Assembly (NCBI RefSeq): GCF_005502275.1
Contig: NZ_SWLZ01000008.1
Location: forward strand, 62,001 to 126,000
DNA: 64,000 nt
From: Robertmurraya siralis
GTDB lineage: Bacteria; Bacillota; Bacilli; Bacillales; Cytobacillaceae
Reading direction: 5' to 3'
The first letter of the stretch is position 1. Each line of letters opens with the position of its first letter. Below are positions 7,617 through 16,877 of the stretch, one piece after another. Both the position numbers and the translations under genes were made by a program. Under the pieces are notes generated by a model, which searched no databases, had not been told where the DNA came from, and saw only the letters and a program-made list of their open reading frames with translations.

Positions 7617-8222
7617 GTGCAAGCAATTATTCACGGTACTCTTTTAGCGTTCGGGCTAATTTTACCTTTAGGAGTTCAAAATATTTTTATATTTAATCAA
7701 GGGGCTGCTCATAAGAAACTGATACATGCTTCTCCAGCCATCATAACAGCTGGAATCTGTGATTCTATTCTTATTCTTTTAGCCGTGCAAGGTGTTTCGG
7801 TGGTTGTGCTAAATTTTGAGTGGTTAAGAAGTTTACTGTTTATTATTGGCTTCTTCTTTTTAATATATATGGGATTTGTTATGTGGAGAAGTGCTCCTGA
7901 AGAGAAGGGGGACAGTCAAAAACAGTTCTCCGCCCGAAGGCAAATTGCTTTCGCAGCATCCGTTTCATTGCTCAATCCCCATGCGATTATGGATACGATC
8001 GGGGTGATTGGCACAAGTTCCCTTGCCTATTCAGGTCAGGAGAAGTGGCTTTTTACGGTGGCCTGTATTTTTGTTTCCTGGGTTTGGTTTTTTTCCTTGG
8101 CTTTATTAGGTCGGGGAATTGGACAACTAAGGAATAATCAGGTCCTTTTAAAGCGCGTGAATCAAGTTTCAGCAATTATTATTTGGACGATGGCCGTGTA
8201 TTTGATATTAAATTTATTTTAA
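7617..8222 (+). CDS. yisU: LysE/ArgO family amino-acid exporter
   Basis: About 201 residues, six hydrophobic segments, with the LysE/ArgO features IHGTLLAFGLILPLGVQNIF near the N-terminus and SLLNPHAIMDTIG in the middle. Family members export basic amino acids or related small molecules from the cytoplasm. I choose GTG 7617 because AGGAGG lies ten bases upstream; a longer frame from TTG 7554 lies in the operator. Divergent from the MocR gene, its probable regulator. Confidence 0.85.
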   Translation: MQAIIHGTLLAFGLILPLGVQNIFIFNQGAAHKKLIHASPAIITAGICDSILILLAVQGVSVVVLNFEWLRSLLFIIGFFFLIYMGFVMWRSAPEEKGDSQKQFSARRQIAFAASVSLLNPHAIMDTIGVIGTSSLAYSGQEKWLFTVACIFVSWVWFFSLALLGRGIGQLRNNQVLLKRVNQVSAIIIWTMAVYLILNLF

Positions 8223-8280
8223 ATAGCTTTGCTAGCATATTGTATCTCAAAAGGATCTTGGCGTTTTTTAAAATTTACTC

Positions 8281-8311
8281 TTGAACACAACGTTACGTTT
8301 GGTTTTATACT
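8281..8311 (+). promoter_or_regulatory. MerR-type promoter with 19-bp spacer
   Basis: TTGAAC (8281-8286) and TATACT (8306-8311) are separated by 19 bp, longer than the usual 17 and characteristic of promoters activated by MerR-family DNA distortion. The spacer holds the AACGTT/ACGTT dyad. It lies 25 bp before the MerR gene itself, so the regulator most likely controls its own operon. Confidence 0.6.
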
Positions 8312-8335
8312 TAAGGAAACAATGGGAGGTGGGTC

Positions 8336-9088
8336 ATGTATACGATAGGAAAATTGTCTAAGAACACGGGGGTGACGGTGAGGACGCTTGATTATTATGA
8401 TGAAATTGGTTTAATCAAACCATCAGCTAAAACGAGTGGGGGCCATCGCTTATATAATGACGATGATTTAATGAAACTAGAACGTGTTTTAGCACTAAAA
8501 TACATGGGATTTTCACTGGATAAAATCAAGGTCATCGTGGAGAATTCAAATCCGACTTGGGAACAGTCAATCCAACAGCAATTAAATTTGGTGAAAAAGG
8601 AACAAGAGCGATTAAAGGTGTTAGAGCATACTCTTAATGGCATATTGTATTCTATTGAACTTGAAGGGGAAGTAAGCTGGCCCATTATCTTTAGTATTAT
8701 TCAACTGTACCAACAAGACCCGGAAAAGGCATTGGAGCAGTATAAGGAATATTTGAATATAGAAGAAATGAAAAAAGTAATGAAAATGAATGCAACGAAT
8801 ATGAGTAAAGAAGATATCCAAGAGTGGATAGAGTGCATCAAGGATATTAAGAATCATCTTGATCTTGAACCAACCTCAGATAAAGCGCGGGCATTAGCTG
8901 AAAGATGGCTAAATCAAGCAGAGAAAATGTTTGATTGTGATGAAAATTTACTTGGGAGTATGTGGGGGGCATTGAAAAACATGGAGGAGGGGATTGTTTT
9001 TTATCCTATGGATAAAGATGTAGTCCATTTTATCGAACGTGTTTTTACCGTTAACAATCAGCAAAGGGAGAGAGACGATGATTCTTAA
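8336..9088 (+). CDS. MerR family regulator with a long C-terminal sensing domain
   Basis: 250 residues: an N-terminal MerR winged helix (YTIGKLSKNTGVTVRTLDYY, then GGHRLYNDDDLMKLERVLAL), a dimerisation coiled coil (about 75-110), and a helical C-terminal region of about 130 residues resembling TipAS-type ligand domains (YLNIEEMKKVMKMN; AERWLNQAEKMF). The ribosome binding site GGGAGGTGG precedes the ATG. Its end overlaps the downstream ABC ATPase by 11 bp, so it is the first gene of a regulator-ATPase-permease operon under a 19-bp-spacer promoter. The inducer is unknown; a drug or peptide is plausible. Confidence 0.88.
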   Translation: MYTIGKLSKNTGVTVRTLDYYDEIGLIKPSAKTSGGHRLYNDDDLMKLERVLALKYMGFSLDKIKVIVENSNPTWEQSIQQQLNLVKKEQERLKVLEHTLNGILYSIELEGEVSWPIIFSIIQLYQQDPEKALEQYKEYLNIEEMKKVMKMNATNMSKEDIQEWIECIKDIKNHLDLEPTSDKARALAERWLNQAEKMFDCDENLLGSMWGALKNMEEGIVFYPMDKDVVHFIERVFTVNNQQRERDDDS

Positions 9089-10013
9089 TGTGGAGAATGT
9101 AACAAAAGCTTTCTCTAGTAGAGGTAAGGAGAAAATAGCGAATGACCACTTATCATTTACGATCAATGAGGGAGAAGTGTTTGGGCTGCTTGGACAAAAT
9201 GGGGCTGGAAAAACGACATTAGTCAATCAAATCCTTGGTTTATTAACCCCGGATCATGGAGAGATACTTCTTTTAGGAAAATCCGTACTTAAAGCACCAG
9301 CTCATGCTCGTTCCATTTGTTCAGTACAGCCGCAATCCCAAGTTCCTTTAGGCTCATTAACGCCAAAGCAGGCTGTTACTTTAATGGGTAAAATGAGAGC
9401 GGGAAAAGGTTTCAATCCGAAACGGGTTGATGAACTATTCGAAGCGTTGGATATGACGGAGTGGGCAAATGTAGAAGGAGTGAAGCTATCAGGAGGTGCC
9501 CAAAGACTTACAGCTTTTTGCATGGCGGTTGTCGTTCCAGGGCAATTAGTCATATTGGATGAACCGACGAATGATGTGGATCCTGTGCGCAGGCGTTATC
9601 TATGGCAAGTAGTCCGCAGTTTAGCTGATCAAGGAACGGCAGTTATTCTCGTTACTCATAATGTCCTTGAGGCAGAAAAAGCAGTTGATCGTTTAGCGAT
9701 TATAAGTCACGGGAAATTTTTAGCGCAAGGAACTCCGAGAGAGGTAAAAGGTTCAGTAAGTAATAAAGTGCGGATCGAGCTAAGTTTAGTTAATGAAATA
9801 GAAGAAGTTAGCGTCCCAGATTGGGCGCATTCTTTACGCCGAAATGGTTCACGTTTATTGTTTTCGATGGATCCATCCAGGATATCGCCAACGATTGACT
9901 GGATCACTGACCAAGTGGACGGGGGGCTGGTTGTTGATTATTCGATCTCACCAACAACGATCGAGGATGCCTATATTGCTTTAAATTCCAAAAAGACGGA
10001 GGGAGTGTCATGA
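9078..10013 (+). CDS. ABC transporter ATP-binding protein
   Basis: About 311 residues. Walker A GQNGAGKTT, signature LSGGAQRL, Walker B LVILDEPTNDVDP and the switch histidine (VTHNVLEAE) are all visible, followed by a ~90-residue C-terminal extension found in exporter-type DrrA-like ATPases. The signature has Ala where Gln is common (SGGAQ). Start ATG 9078 follows GGGAGAGAG; the longer frame from 9039 is inside merR. The stop overlaps the permease start (GTCATGA), showing tight coupling. It likely powers drug or lipid export with the next gene. Confidence 0.9.
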   Translation: MILNVENVTKAFSSRGKEKIANDHLSFTINEGEVFGLLGQNGAGKTTLVNQILGLLTPDHGEILLLGKSVLKAPAHARSICSVQPQSQVPLGSLTPKQAVTLMGKMRAGKGFNPKRVDELFEALDMTEWANVEGVKLSGGAQRLTAFCMAVVVPGQLVILDEPTNDVDPVRRRYLWQVVRSLADQGTAVILVTHNVLEAEKAVDRLAIISHGKFLAQGTPREVKGSVSNKVRIELSLVNEIEEVSVPDWAHSLRRNGSRLLFSMDPSRISPTIDWITDQVDGGLVVDYSISPTTIEDAYIALNSKKTEGVS

Positions 10014-10741
10014 ATGGATTAAGTGCCTACAAGTACGTCTTTCAAATTCAGTTCTTCAGAAATGCTGGCTTTCTCATCTTTATGACATTAATCCAAATAC
10101 TAATCTCAATAGGGATCGTGATTGGCTTCACTTACATGATTCCAAGCCCCGATACAGATACCATTCTTTTTCTCACAACAGGAGCTCCAACCATTATTCT
10201 CATCTTTTCAGGATTAGTTATTTTGCCTCAGCAAATTGGCAGCGCTAAATCTGATGGATACTTGAACTTTATGCGCACGTGGCCAGTCAACCGTTCTGTT
10301 ATTCTTGGGGCCGACACGATTCTTGGATTATTGATAACCATTCCGGGAATTGTTGTTTCGACGATTGTTGCCCATCTTATGTTTAATCCAGGATATGATC
10401 TATCTTGGACAGTCGTTCCTGCTTTATTAATGATTGCTTTAACCTCCATTGGTGTTGGCTATGGGTTTTCATATTTGTTATCGCCGGTAGCGTCGCTGAG
10501 TGTGTCACAAATTGTTGTATTTTTTTCATTGATGTTCTCCCCGGTCAATTATCCGATGGATAGACTCCCGGAATGGCTTCAAGCGCTGCACGAATTCTTG
10601 CCAATTTACTCAATGGCAGAAGTGATGCGGGCGTCCTTGGCTGCTTCTACTTTTGATGCAAGTCTGGGTAATTACATTAATTTATTGATATGGTGTATTT
10701 TAGGATATGGTGGAGCCATTTTTATTTTAAATAAACGCTAA
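10010..10741 (+). CDS. ABC-2 type transporter permease
   Basis: 243 residues with six hydrophobic segments and the ABC-2 layout: a cytosolic loop with GSAKSDGYLNFMRTWPVNR after the second segment and a conserved SPVNYPMDRLPEWLQ motif before the last two segments. It forms the membrane part of an exporter with the ATPase that overlaps its start by 4 bp. The substrate is unknown. A strong terminator follows at 10784. Confidence 0.85.
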   Translation: MNGLSAYKYVFQIQFFRNAGFLIFMTLIQILISIGIVIGFTYMIPSPDTDTILFLTTGAPTIILIFSGLVILPQQIGSAKSDGYLNFMRTWPVNRSVILGADTILGLLITIPGIVVSTIVAHLMFNPGYDLSWTVVPALLMIALTSIGVGYGFSYLLSPVASLSVSQIVVFFSLMFSPVNYPMDRLPEWLQALHEFLPIYSMAEVMRASLAASTFDASLGNYINLLIWCILGYGGAIFILNKR

Positions 10742-10783
10742 TAGCAAAATGAATCCATGATAGGGCAGCAATCAAAAAGAAAG

Positions 10784-10815
10784 GCAGAGTCCAGCTTCAA
10801 TAGGACTCTGCTTTT
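10784..10815 (+). terminator. Rho-independent terminator of the merR-ABC operon
   Basis: GCAGAGTCC (10784-10792) pairs with GGACTCTGC (10803-10811) and TTTT follows. Confidence 0.8.
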
Positions 10816-10988
10816 ATCTATTAAGCTGCTGCAAGATGAGAACATCAATTAATAAAATAAAACTTACAATATATGAATTTTCCGCTTCAGATATGATTAC
10901 TGACTTTTTCCCTTGTATGTGTATCAAAAACAATTTATGCTACCATAGGTTCAAGCAAGGTTTATATAAAACAGAAAGGACAAGGAGC

Positions 10989-11603
10989 ATGGGAGAGAAA
11001 AAGGAAGGAATGGTATTAAGAAGCAGACTGGAAGAATACAAAATGGTGGCTGCTGTCAAAGAGCCAAAATTCATCGAGCGTGCGCTGGCAAATAAGGAGC
11101 ATTTAAGTGCAGTGCTGTTAATGACGGGGACGATATTAACGGTAAAAAGATATGTCGATTTTATTCAATCCCATGGTCTTCCTGTCATCCTCCATGTAGA
11201 CAAAATTGGAGGATTACAAATGGATCGGGATGGAATTGAATTTATTAAGAGAAATGTAAAGCCGACCGCCATTGTGACGACTAAATCAGCAATCATTAAA
11301 AAAGCAAAATTGAGTGGACTATTCGTGATTCAACGGGTCTTTCTAATTGATACAGAAGTATTTAAAAATTTGGAAAAGGACGCCAATCAAAAGCAAATTA
11401 TTTCAGATATGATAGAGATCATGCCGTGCAGGGCACCGGATTTTTTAAGAAGACTAGCAAAAGTATCACCTGTGCCCATTATTACAGGTGGTCTATTAAA
11501 TCAGTCTGAACATGCAGAAGAGGCGTTAAATAATGGAGCCTTGGCGATTACAACCTCTAATGCGGAAATGTGGGAATTAAATTTTAAAAATAGATCATTT
11601 TAG
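10989..11603 (+). CDS. glpP: Glycerol-3-phosphate-responsive antiterminator GlpP
   Basis: About 204 residues matching the GlpP family along its length: VILHVDKIGGL, FIKRNVKPTAIVTTKSAIIK, LFVIQRVFLIDTEV, EIMPCRAPDFLRRL, IITGGLLNQSEHAEEALNNG and the closing AITTSNAEMWEL. In Bacillus GlpP binds leader RNA when glycerol-3-phosphate is present and prevents termination. The start is taken at 10989 (AAAGGA upstream); the longer open frame from 10836 would add 51 residues not found in the family. It sits directly upstream of a terminator-bearing leader and a UgpBAEC-like importer, not the usual glpFK/glpD. Confidence 0.88.
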   Translation: MGEKKEGMVLRSRLEEYKMVAAVKEPKFIERALANKEHLSAVLLMTGTILTVKRYVDFIQSHGLPVILHVDKIGGLQMDRDGIEFIKRNVKPTAIVTTKSAIIKKAKLSGLFVIQRVFLIDTEVFKNLEKDANQKQIISDMIEIMPCRAPDFLRRLAKVSPVPIITGGLLNQSEHAEEALNNGALAITTSNAEMWELNFKNRSF

Positions 11604-11698
11604 TATTTTACAAAAATTTTACGATAAATAAATACCTTATTAATAAATTCTTTCTATAGTGAAGATATCAAGTGAATAGATAATCGGTGCGAACAGAG

Positions 11699-11753
11699 AG
11701 ACCTCTTATTAAATGTATAGATTCATATATACATTTTATTTGAGGTCTTTTTT
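11699..11753 (+). promoter_or_regulatory. Leader terminator upstream of the ugp-like operon, probable GlpP target
   Basis: AGACCTC (11699-11705) pairs with GAGGTCT (11742-11748), enclosing a second perfect arm AAATGTATA/TATACATTT, and a run of six T follows. This is a complete intrinsic terminator 85 bp before the ugpB start, and a TATAGT -10-like box lies at 11655-11660 ahead of it. Its place between glpP and a glycerol-phosphate-type importer argues for antitermination control; the RNA-protein contact is inferred. Confidence 0.65.
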
Positions 11754-11837
11754 GCGTGCGTTTTTGTGAGGTGGTTGTGAACAAGCTTTTATTTCGTACG
11801 AATAAAAAATTTACTAGACGAAAAGGAGAAGGAAAAG

Positions 11838-13139
11838 ATGAAAAAGCTCGTTATTTTATTCACATTTGTAGCAGTCCTGCTTGTTGTTTCCGCTTGTGGG
11901 AAAAAGGAAGAAACAACTGCTAACAAGACTTCAAATGAAGGTGGGAAAACAGTTATTGAGTATTGGCATGTTAACGCGGAGACGCAAGGTGGAAAAACAG
12001 TAGATGAATTGGTAAAAGAGTTTAATGCTCAGAGCGAGACAACGGAAGTAATCGCTAAATTTAATCCAGATATGTATAAGGGATTGATGCAAAACCTTCA
12101 GGCAGAAGCTGCTGCTGGAAAAGCACCGGCTATCGTGCAGGTAGGATGGTCCTTTTTAAATTACTTTGCTAACAACTTTGAATATTCATCACCTCAAGCA
12201 ATTATTGATCAGTATTTCCCGGAGGACAAAACGTTTTTAGAGGATTATTTCTTGAGTAATGTTTTAGCTTTAGCACAAGGTCCAGATGGTGAACAAATAG
12301 GGATCCCTTATTCATTAAGCACACCGGTCCTATATATCAACAGGGATCTTTTAAAAGAAGCAGGGTTGGACGAGAACGGTCCAAAGACATGGGAAGAAGT
12401 GAAGGAGTTCTCCAAAACGATTAAAGAGCAAACAGGGAAATTTGGAGTATACATCCAACAGCCTGCAGATAACTGGGCAACACAAGCTTTATTAGAAAGT
12501 AATGGTGCGAAAATGATTACGGATGGAAAAGCAACTTTCGCCTCTGAAGAAGGGATAAAAGCTTATCAATTATGGGCAGACATGGTGTTAGAAGACCAAT
12601 CAGCGCCGAACCTGCCTTGGGATCAAGGGATTCAAAGCTTTATTGATGGAAATGTAGCGATGTTATATACCACTATTGCTCAGCGCTCAAATGTCCAATC
12701 GAACTCTCAATTTGATGTGGCAGCGATAAAATCACCAGCATGGGAAGGGAAATCTCCAAAGCTTCCAGCAGGTGGTGCGATGTTAGCTATTACAGCAAAG
12801 GATGAGGAGCAGAGGAAAGCTGGCTGGGAGTTTATGAAGTTTCTTTATAGTGTGGAATCGGTGGCTAAATGGACTGAGGGTACGGGATACGTGCCACCGC
12901 GTAAAGATGTTGCCGAAGCAGAAAACGGATTGAAAGATTTCTTGGCTGAAAATGAGATGATGAATGCAGCCATTGAACAGATGGATGGCGTTGTTCCATG
13001 GACATCATTCCCTGGGGATGCAGGCTTGCAGGCAGAACAGCTGTTGCTCGATGTTCGCGACCAGATTCTTGGGGGAAGTATTTCAGTTGAAGAAGGTTTA
13101 AAGGCAACAGAACAACAAATTAACGAATTATTACAGTGA
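11838..13139 (+). CDS. ugpB: UgpB-like ABC substrate-binding lipoprotein
   Basis: 433 residues with a lipoprotein signal ending VVSAC (Cys20), then a family-1 solute-binding fold beginning IEYWHVNAETQGG and containing NLPWDQGIQSFIDGNVAMLY and LPAGGAMLAITAKDEEQRKA. UgpB-type proteins capture sn-glycerol-3-phosphate or glycerophosphodiesters; related proteins bind sugars, so the ligand assignment rests mostly on the adjacent glpP. AAGGAGAAGG precedes the ATG. First gene of a six-gene operon. Confidence 0.78.
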   Translation: MKKLVILFTFVAVLLVVSACGKKEETTANKTSNEGGKTVIEYWHVNAETQGGKTVDELVKEFNAQSETTEVIAKFNPDMYKGLMQNLQAEAAAGKAPAIVQVGWSFLNYFANNFEYSSPQAIIDQYFPEDKTFLEDYFLSNVLALAQGPDGEQIGIPYSLSTPVLYINRDLLKEAGLDENGPKTWEEVKEFSKTIKEQTGKFGVYIQQPADNWATQALLESNGAKMITDGKATFASEEGIKAYQLWADMVLEDQSAPNLPWDQGIQSFIDGNVAMLYTTIAQRSNVQSNSQFDVAAIKSPAWEGKSPKLPAGGAMLAITAKDEEQRKAGWEFMKFLYSVESVAKWTEGTGYVPPRKDVAEAENGLKDFLAENEMMNAAIEQMDGVVPWTSFPGDAGLQAEQLLLDVRDQILGGSISVEEGLKATEQQINELLQ

Positions 13140-13203
13140 TCGAGGATATGGTAAGGGAGCCTAAACCGGCTTCTTTATCATGAAAGGTTGGAGGATAGGA
13201 AAA

Positions 13204-14112
13204 ATGAGTGCTCTTACAACAGGTGTAAAAAGATTCAATAGAGAGAATTGGAAAGCTTATTTTTTATTATTTCCGTCCCTGCTAATATTTGCTTTCTTTA
13301 TGTTTTGGCCGTTTATTTACACCATTTATTTAAGCTTCTTTGATTGGAATATGATCAGTCCTACAAAAGAATTTGTCGGTTTGCAGAACTATATAGATAT
13401 CCTAACTGATCCGAAGTCTTATAACATTTTTGGCAACACATTTATCTATATTGCTATCTTGCTTGTTTTAAATTGTGTGGTCCCATACGTTTTTGCCTTT
13501 GTTATTGATATGGTTTTGAAACGATTTAAAGGCTTCTATAAAGGGGCGTTGTTTATGCCCGCCTTTATTTCATTAGTAGTAGGATCGATTTTATTTACAT
13601 GGATTTTGAATCCTGTTTCAGGGCCAGTTGCTATTATTCTAGGCTGGTTTGGGCTAGAAATGCCGATTTGGAGCAAGATGGATGGCTGGGTCATATTCGT
13701 GCTAAGCTTGATCACTTCATGGAAAGTATTTGGCTACAATTTCATCGTTCTATACGCTTCCATCAACGGAATTTCCCGAGAGTTAATTGAGGCGGCCCGT
13801 TTGGATCAGGTGCCCCTATGGAGAATCTTCTTTCAAATCGTGCTTCCAATGAGCAGTGCAACAGGAATTTATGTGTTTATTATTACGATTGTACAGGGAC
13901 TCCAGTATGTATTTACACCGATAAAGGTCATTACCCAAGGTGGTCCGAATTATGCCAGTTCAAACGCTATCTATCATGCTTATCATGAAGCATTCGTACT
14001 GTACCGCACAGGTCATTCAGCGGCATTGTCTATTTTAACAATGGTCATCTTTCTTGTTCTTTTATTCATCGAAATTAAGTTTGTTGAAAGAGGTATCTAT
14101 TATGAAAATTAA
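13204..14112 (+). CDS. ugpA: UgpA-like ABC sugar-phosphate permease subunit
   Basis: About 302 residues, six membrane segments, with the permease EAA loop region ELIEAARLDQVPLWRIFFQI that docks on the ATPase. The N-terminus (NWKAYFLLFPSLLIFAFFMF) is typical of MalF/UgpA subunits. ATG 13204 is preferred, as TTGGAGG lies 11 bp upstream; ATG 13180 is possible. It pairs with the next gene as the heterodimeric channel. Confidence 0.85.
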   Translation: MSALTTGVKRFNRENWKAYFLLFPSLLIFAFFMFWPFIYTIYLSFFDWNMISPTKEFVGLQNYIDILTDPKSYNIFGNTFIYIAILLVLNCVVPYVFAFVIDMVLKRFKGFYKGALFMPAFISLVVGSILFTWILNPVSGPVAIILGWFGLEMPIWSKMDGWVIFVLSLITSWKVFGYNFIVLYASINGISRELIEAARLDQVPLWRIFFQIVLPMSSATGIYVFIITIVQGLQYVFTPIKVITQGGPNYASSNAIYHAYHEAFVLYRTGHSAALSILTMVIFLVLLFIEIKFVERGIYYEN

Positions 14113-14926
14113 TCGCTTCGTGTCGATACCTTGGCATCTTATTTTTATCGCAACGATCTTTATTTTGATATTCCCGATTATTTTTGCCGTGGGCTCCTCA
14201 TTTAAATCATTGCAGGATGCTTATAATAATGTATTAAATATCATTCCTATTCAACCTACATTAGAAAACTATCAAATCTTTTTTAATAGCTTGCCAGCGA
14301 TTCAGATTACGGTAAACACTTTTATCATTGCTGCAGTTGTCACAATCTTTAAAGTGATTACATCGTTTTTAGCAGCATATGCTTTTGTTTATTTTCAATT
14401 TAGAGGTAAAACGGTTTTGTATTTTCTGTTGATTAGTACGATCTTTATCCCATTTACAGTGACAATGATTCCAAACTATTTAATTATTTCTAAGATTGGT
14501 TTAACGGATAGTATCTGGGGAGTCATTTTGCCGCAGCTTGCTGATGCACTTGGGATTTTTTTAATGAGGCAGTCGATGAAAACAATCCCCATGTCATTAA
14601 TCGAGGTAGCTCAGCTAGACAATTTAAGTCATGTTCAAATTATGAGAGATATTGTCCTTCCGCTCATTAAACCAGCGGTAACGTCAACAGGGATTTGGTT
14701 CTTTATTAGTTCGTGGAATGAATACGTTTGGCCAGTGTTGATTTTAAAGACGACAGACAACTTCACGCTACCTTTAGCATTGCAAATGTATATCAGTTCA
14801 GAGGGAGGAACGAACTTTACTGTAGCGATGGCAGTGTCCGTCATCACAATGATCATTCCGTTAGCATTGTATTTGGCTTTTCAAAGATATATTGTCGGGA
14901 CGTTTACTTCTTCAGGAATAAAATAG
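14102..14926 (+). CDS. ugpE: UgpE-like ABC sugar-phosphate permease subunit
   Basis: About 274 residues, six membrane segments; the EAA loop reads SLIEVAQLDNLSHVQIMRDI. It belongs to the MalG/UgpE half of the channel. The ATG at 14102 follows AAAGAGGT and overlaps the end of the previous permease gene by 11 bp, so both subunits are translated in a coupled way. A longer frame from 14054 lies inside the upstream gene. Confidence 0.85.
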   Translation: MKINRFVSIPWHLIFIATIFILIFPIIFAVGSSFKSLQDAYNNVLNIIPIQPTLENYQIFFNSLPAIQITVNTFIIAAVVTIFKVITSFLAAYAFVYFQFRGKTVLYFLLISTIFIPFTVTMIPNYLIISKIGLTDSIWGVILPQLADALGIFLMRQSMKTIPMSLIEVAQLDNLSHVQIMRDIVLPLIKPAVTSTGIWFFISSWNEYVWPVLILKTTDNFTLPLALQMYISSEGGTNFTVAMAVSVITMIIPLALYLAFQRYIVGTFTSSGIK

Positions 14927-14938
14927 CGGGGGATGAAA

Positions 14939-16069
14939 ATGAAGGAAATTCGCTTTGAAAATGTATGGAAATCATATGGGAAAACAGAAGTGGTAAAAGG
15001 CTTGAATTTTACCATAAAGGAAGGGGAAAGATTAATTCTTTTAGGCCCTTCCGGCTGTGGGAAGTCCACAACATTACGAATGATTGCAGGTCTAGAAGAG
15101 ATTACTTCTGGCGAATTATATATGAATGACAGAGTAGTAAATGATGTTCCAAGCGGAAAGCGGGATGTTGCAATGGTCTTTCAGAATTATGCGTTATATC
15201 CCCACATGAATGTCGTTGATAATATTACTTATGGATTAAGGGTTCAAAAAGTTCCCAGGAGTGAAACCAGGAATCGTTTGGATGCAGCCTTGAAAATGTT
15301 AAAGCTCGAAGGCTATGAAAATCGGTTGCCAAAAGATTTGTCAGGCGGCCAAAGACAACGCGTTGCTTTAGCCAGAGCTGTTGTAAAAAAATCGAACTAT
15401 TTTTTATTAGACGAGCCGTTATCGAATTTAGATGCACAATTACGTGTTTCAGCAAGAAAAGAATTGGTTAAAATTCACGAGCTGTATAGACAAACGATTG
15501 TCTATGTTACCCATGACCAAATTGAAGCGATGACAGTGGGCGATCGGATTGCCTTAATGAACGAGGGTAAATTGCAAATGCTGGATACTCCGGAAAACGT
15601 TTATCATCGACCGGCCAATATCTTTACAGCTAAATTTATTGGTTCACCACCGACTAACGTGGTAGAAGTGACCTACTTGGATGGGAAAATAATGTTCGGT
15701 AATCAGTCTTTCCAATTGTCACCGATGTGGGTCAAGCAAGTTGAACAAAGCAAAACAAGCAAAGTTGCCTTTGGAATTCGACCGGAACATCTGGAAATCA
15801 ATAAAACGGCCAATAAAAATACGCTTAAAGGTACTGTTAAATATGTTGAAAATCAAGGCAATAGCTACGGTGTGTATGTCGACCTTCAAGGGGATGAAGT
15901 GATCGCTCTAAGCGAGAGTAAATATTGGTCTCAAGGTGAAACGGTGTATTTAAAACCTTTCATGAACCATATTCATCTTTTTAATTGCGAAACGACGAAT
16001 TCGATTGGTTATCCGGCTGAACTAGATCAGGAAGAAACGACATTAGAAAGGGTGCTGATTCATGAATAA
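14939..16069 (+). CDS. ugpC: UgpC/MsmX-like ABC importer ATPase
   Basis: About 376 residues: nucleotide-binding domain with Walker A GPSGCGKST, Q-loop VFQNYALYPHM, signature LSGGQRQR, Walker B YFLLDEPLSNLD and switch VTHDQIEAM, then a C-terminal TOBE-type regulatory domain (ITFG-like strands, FGIRPEHLEI). ATG 14939 fits the GGGGG site better than ATG 14933. Its end overlaps the next gene by 8 bp. Having its own ATPase makes this importer self-contained rather than dependent on a shared MsmX. Confidence 0.9.
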   Translation: MKEIRFENVWKSYGKTEVVKGLNFTIKEGERLILLGPSGCGKSTTLRMIAGLEEITSGELYMNDRVVNDVPSGKRDVAMVFQNYALYPHMNVVDNITYGLRVQKVPRSETRNRLDAALKMLKLEGYENRLPKDLSGGQRQRVALARAVVKKSNYFLLDEPLSNLDAQLRVSARKELVKIHELYRQTIVYVTHDQIEAMTVGDRIALMNEGKLQMLDTPENVYHRPANIFTAKFIGSPPTNVVEVTYLDGKIMFGNQSFQLSPMWVKQVEQSKTSKVAFGIRPEHLEINKTANKNTLKGTVKYVENQGNSYGVYVDLQGDEVIALSESKYWSQGETVYLKPFMNHIHLFNCETTNSIGYPAELDQEETTLERVLIHE

Positions 16070-16859
16070 GGAAATTTGTTTTTCCGATTTACCGTTAATT
16101 ACAAACGACATAATTAAAAATGTAGAGGGATTAATTGAGAATGGTGCAGATAAGGTGGAGCTGTTAATGGATGGAGAGAAATGGGATGAGATGGAGTCTC
16201 TCTTTTCAGAGCTAGCACCACAATTAAAGGCATTGCCAGTTGGTTATACGGTTCATCCCCCTGCTTGGGATATTAATCTAACAAGTGAAAATCAGGCCAT
16301 TCGTGAAGCCTCGTTTTTACAATATAAAAAGGCGATTGAGTTTGCCGGTATGATCGAAGCGGACCATGCCGTGATCCATCCAGGTTTTTGTTTTTCACCA
16401 GTGTTTAATAAAAAGAAAGCACAAGCGCGAGCAGCGGAATATATTCGCAGCCTTTGTCAAATTGCTAAGCCTTTAAATGTGAAGATTGTCGTTGAAAATG
16501 TTGGCTATAACGGCAGCTCGCTATTTACTCAAGAAGAGTTTACAAGATTTTTAGACCCAATCGAGGAAACGGCCGGATATTTAATCGATATTGGTCATGC
16601 CCACTTAAATCAATGGGACATACCAAAGCTGATCAAAGACACAAAAGATAGATTACTTGCTATTCATATTCATGATAATCACGGAATAGGCGACGATCAT
16701 CTGCCAATTGGCAAAGGGACGATTCAATGGACAGAAGTCTTCTCTGCGATGCGAGAGGTAGCGAATGATTGCCAATTGATTTTAGAGTATGCCCCGATGA
16801 CATCATTAGATAAATTGCGCATGGGAAAAGAGATTTTACAAAAAGAGGTTTTGTTTTAA
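16062..16859 (+). CDS. TIM-barrel sugar phosphate isomerase/epimerase family protein
   Basis: 265 residues of the AP-endonuclease-2 type TIM barrel. Likely metal ligands sit in AVIHPGF, VVENVGYNGS, LIDIGHAHLNQW, AIHIHDNHGIGDDHLPIGKG and LILEYAP. These enzymes isomerise or epimerise small sugars or phosphates, and some hydrolyse phosphodiesters. Its place in a glycerol-phosphate uptake operon suggests it processes the imported compound, but the substrate cannot be read from sequence. Its start overlaps ugpC. Confidence 0.75.
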   Translation: MNKEICFSDLPLITNDIIKNVEGLIENGADKVELLMDGEKWDEMESLFSELAPQLKALPVGYTVHPPAWDINLTSENQAIREASFLQYKKAIEFAGMIEADHAVIHPGFCFSPVFNKKKAQARAAEYIRSLCQIAKPLNVKIVVENVGYNGSSLFTQEEFTRFLDPIEETAGYLIDIGHAHLNQWDIPKLIKDTKDRLLAIHIHDNHGIGDDHLPIGKGTIQWTEVFSAMREVANDCQLILEYAPMTSLDKLRMGKEILQKEVLF

Positions 16860-16877
16860 TAAAGGTGGAGTGGCAGG

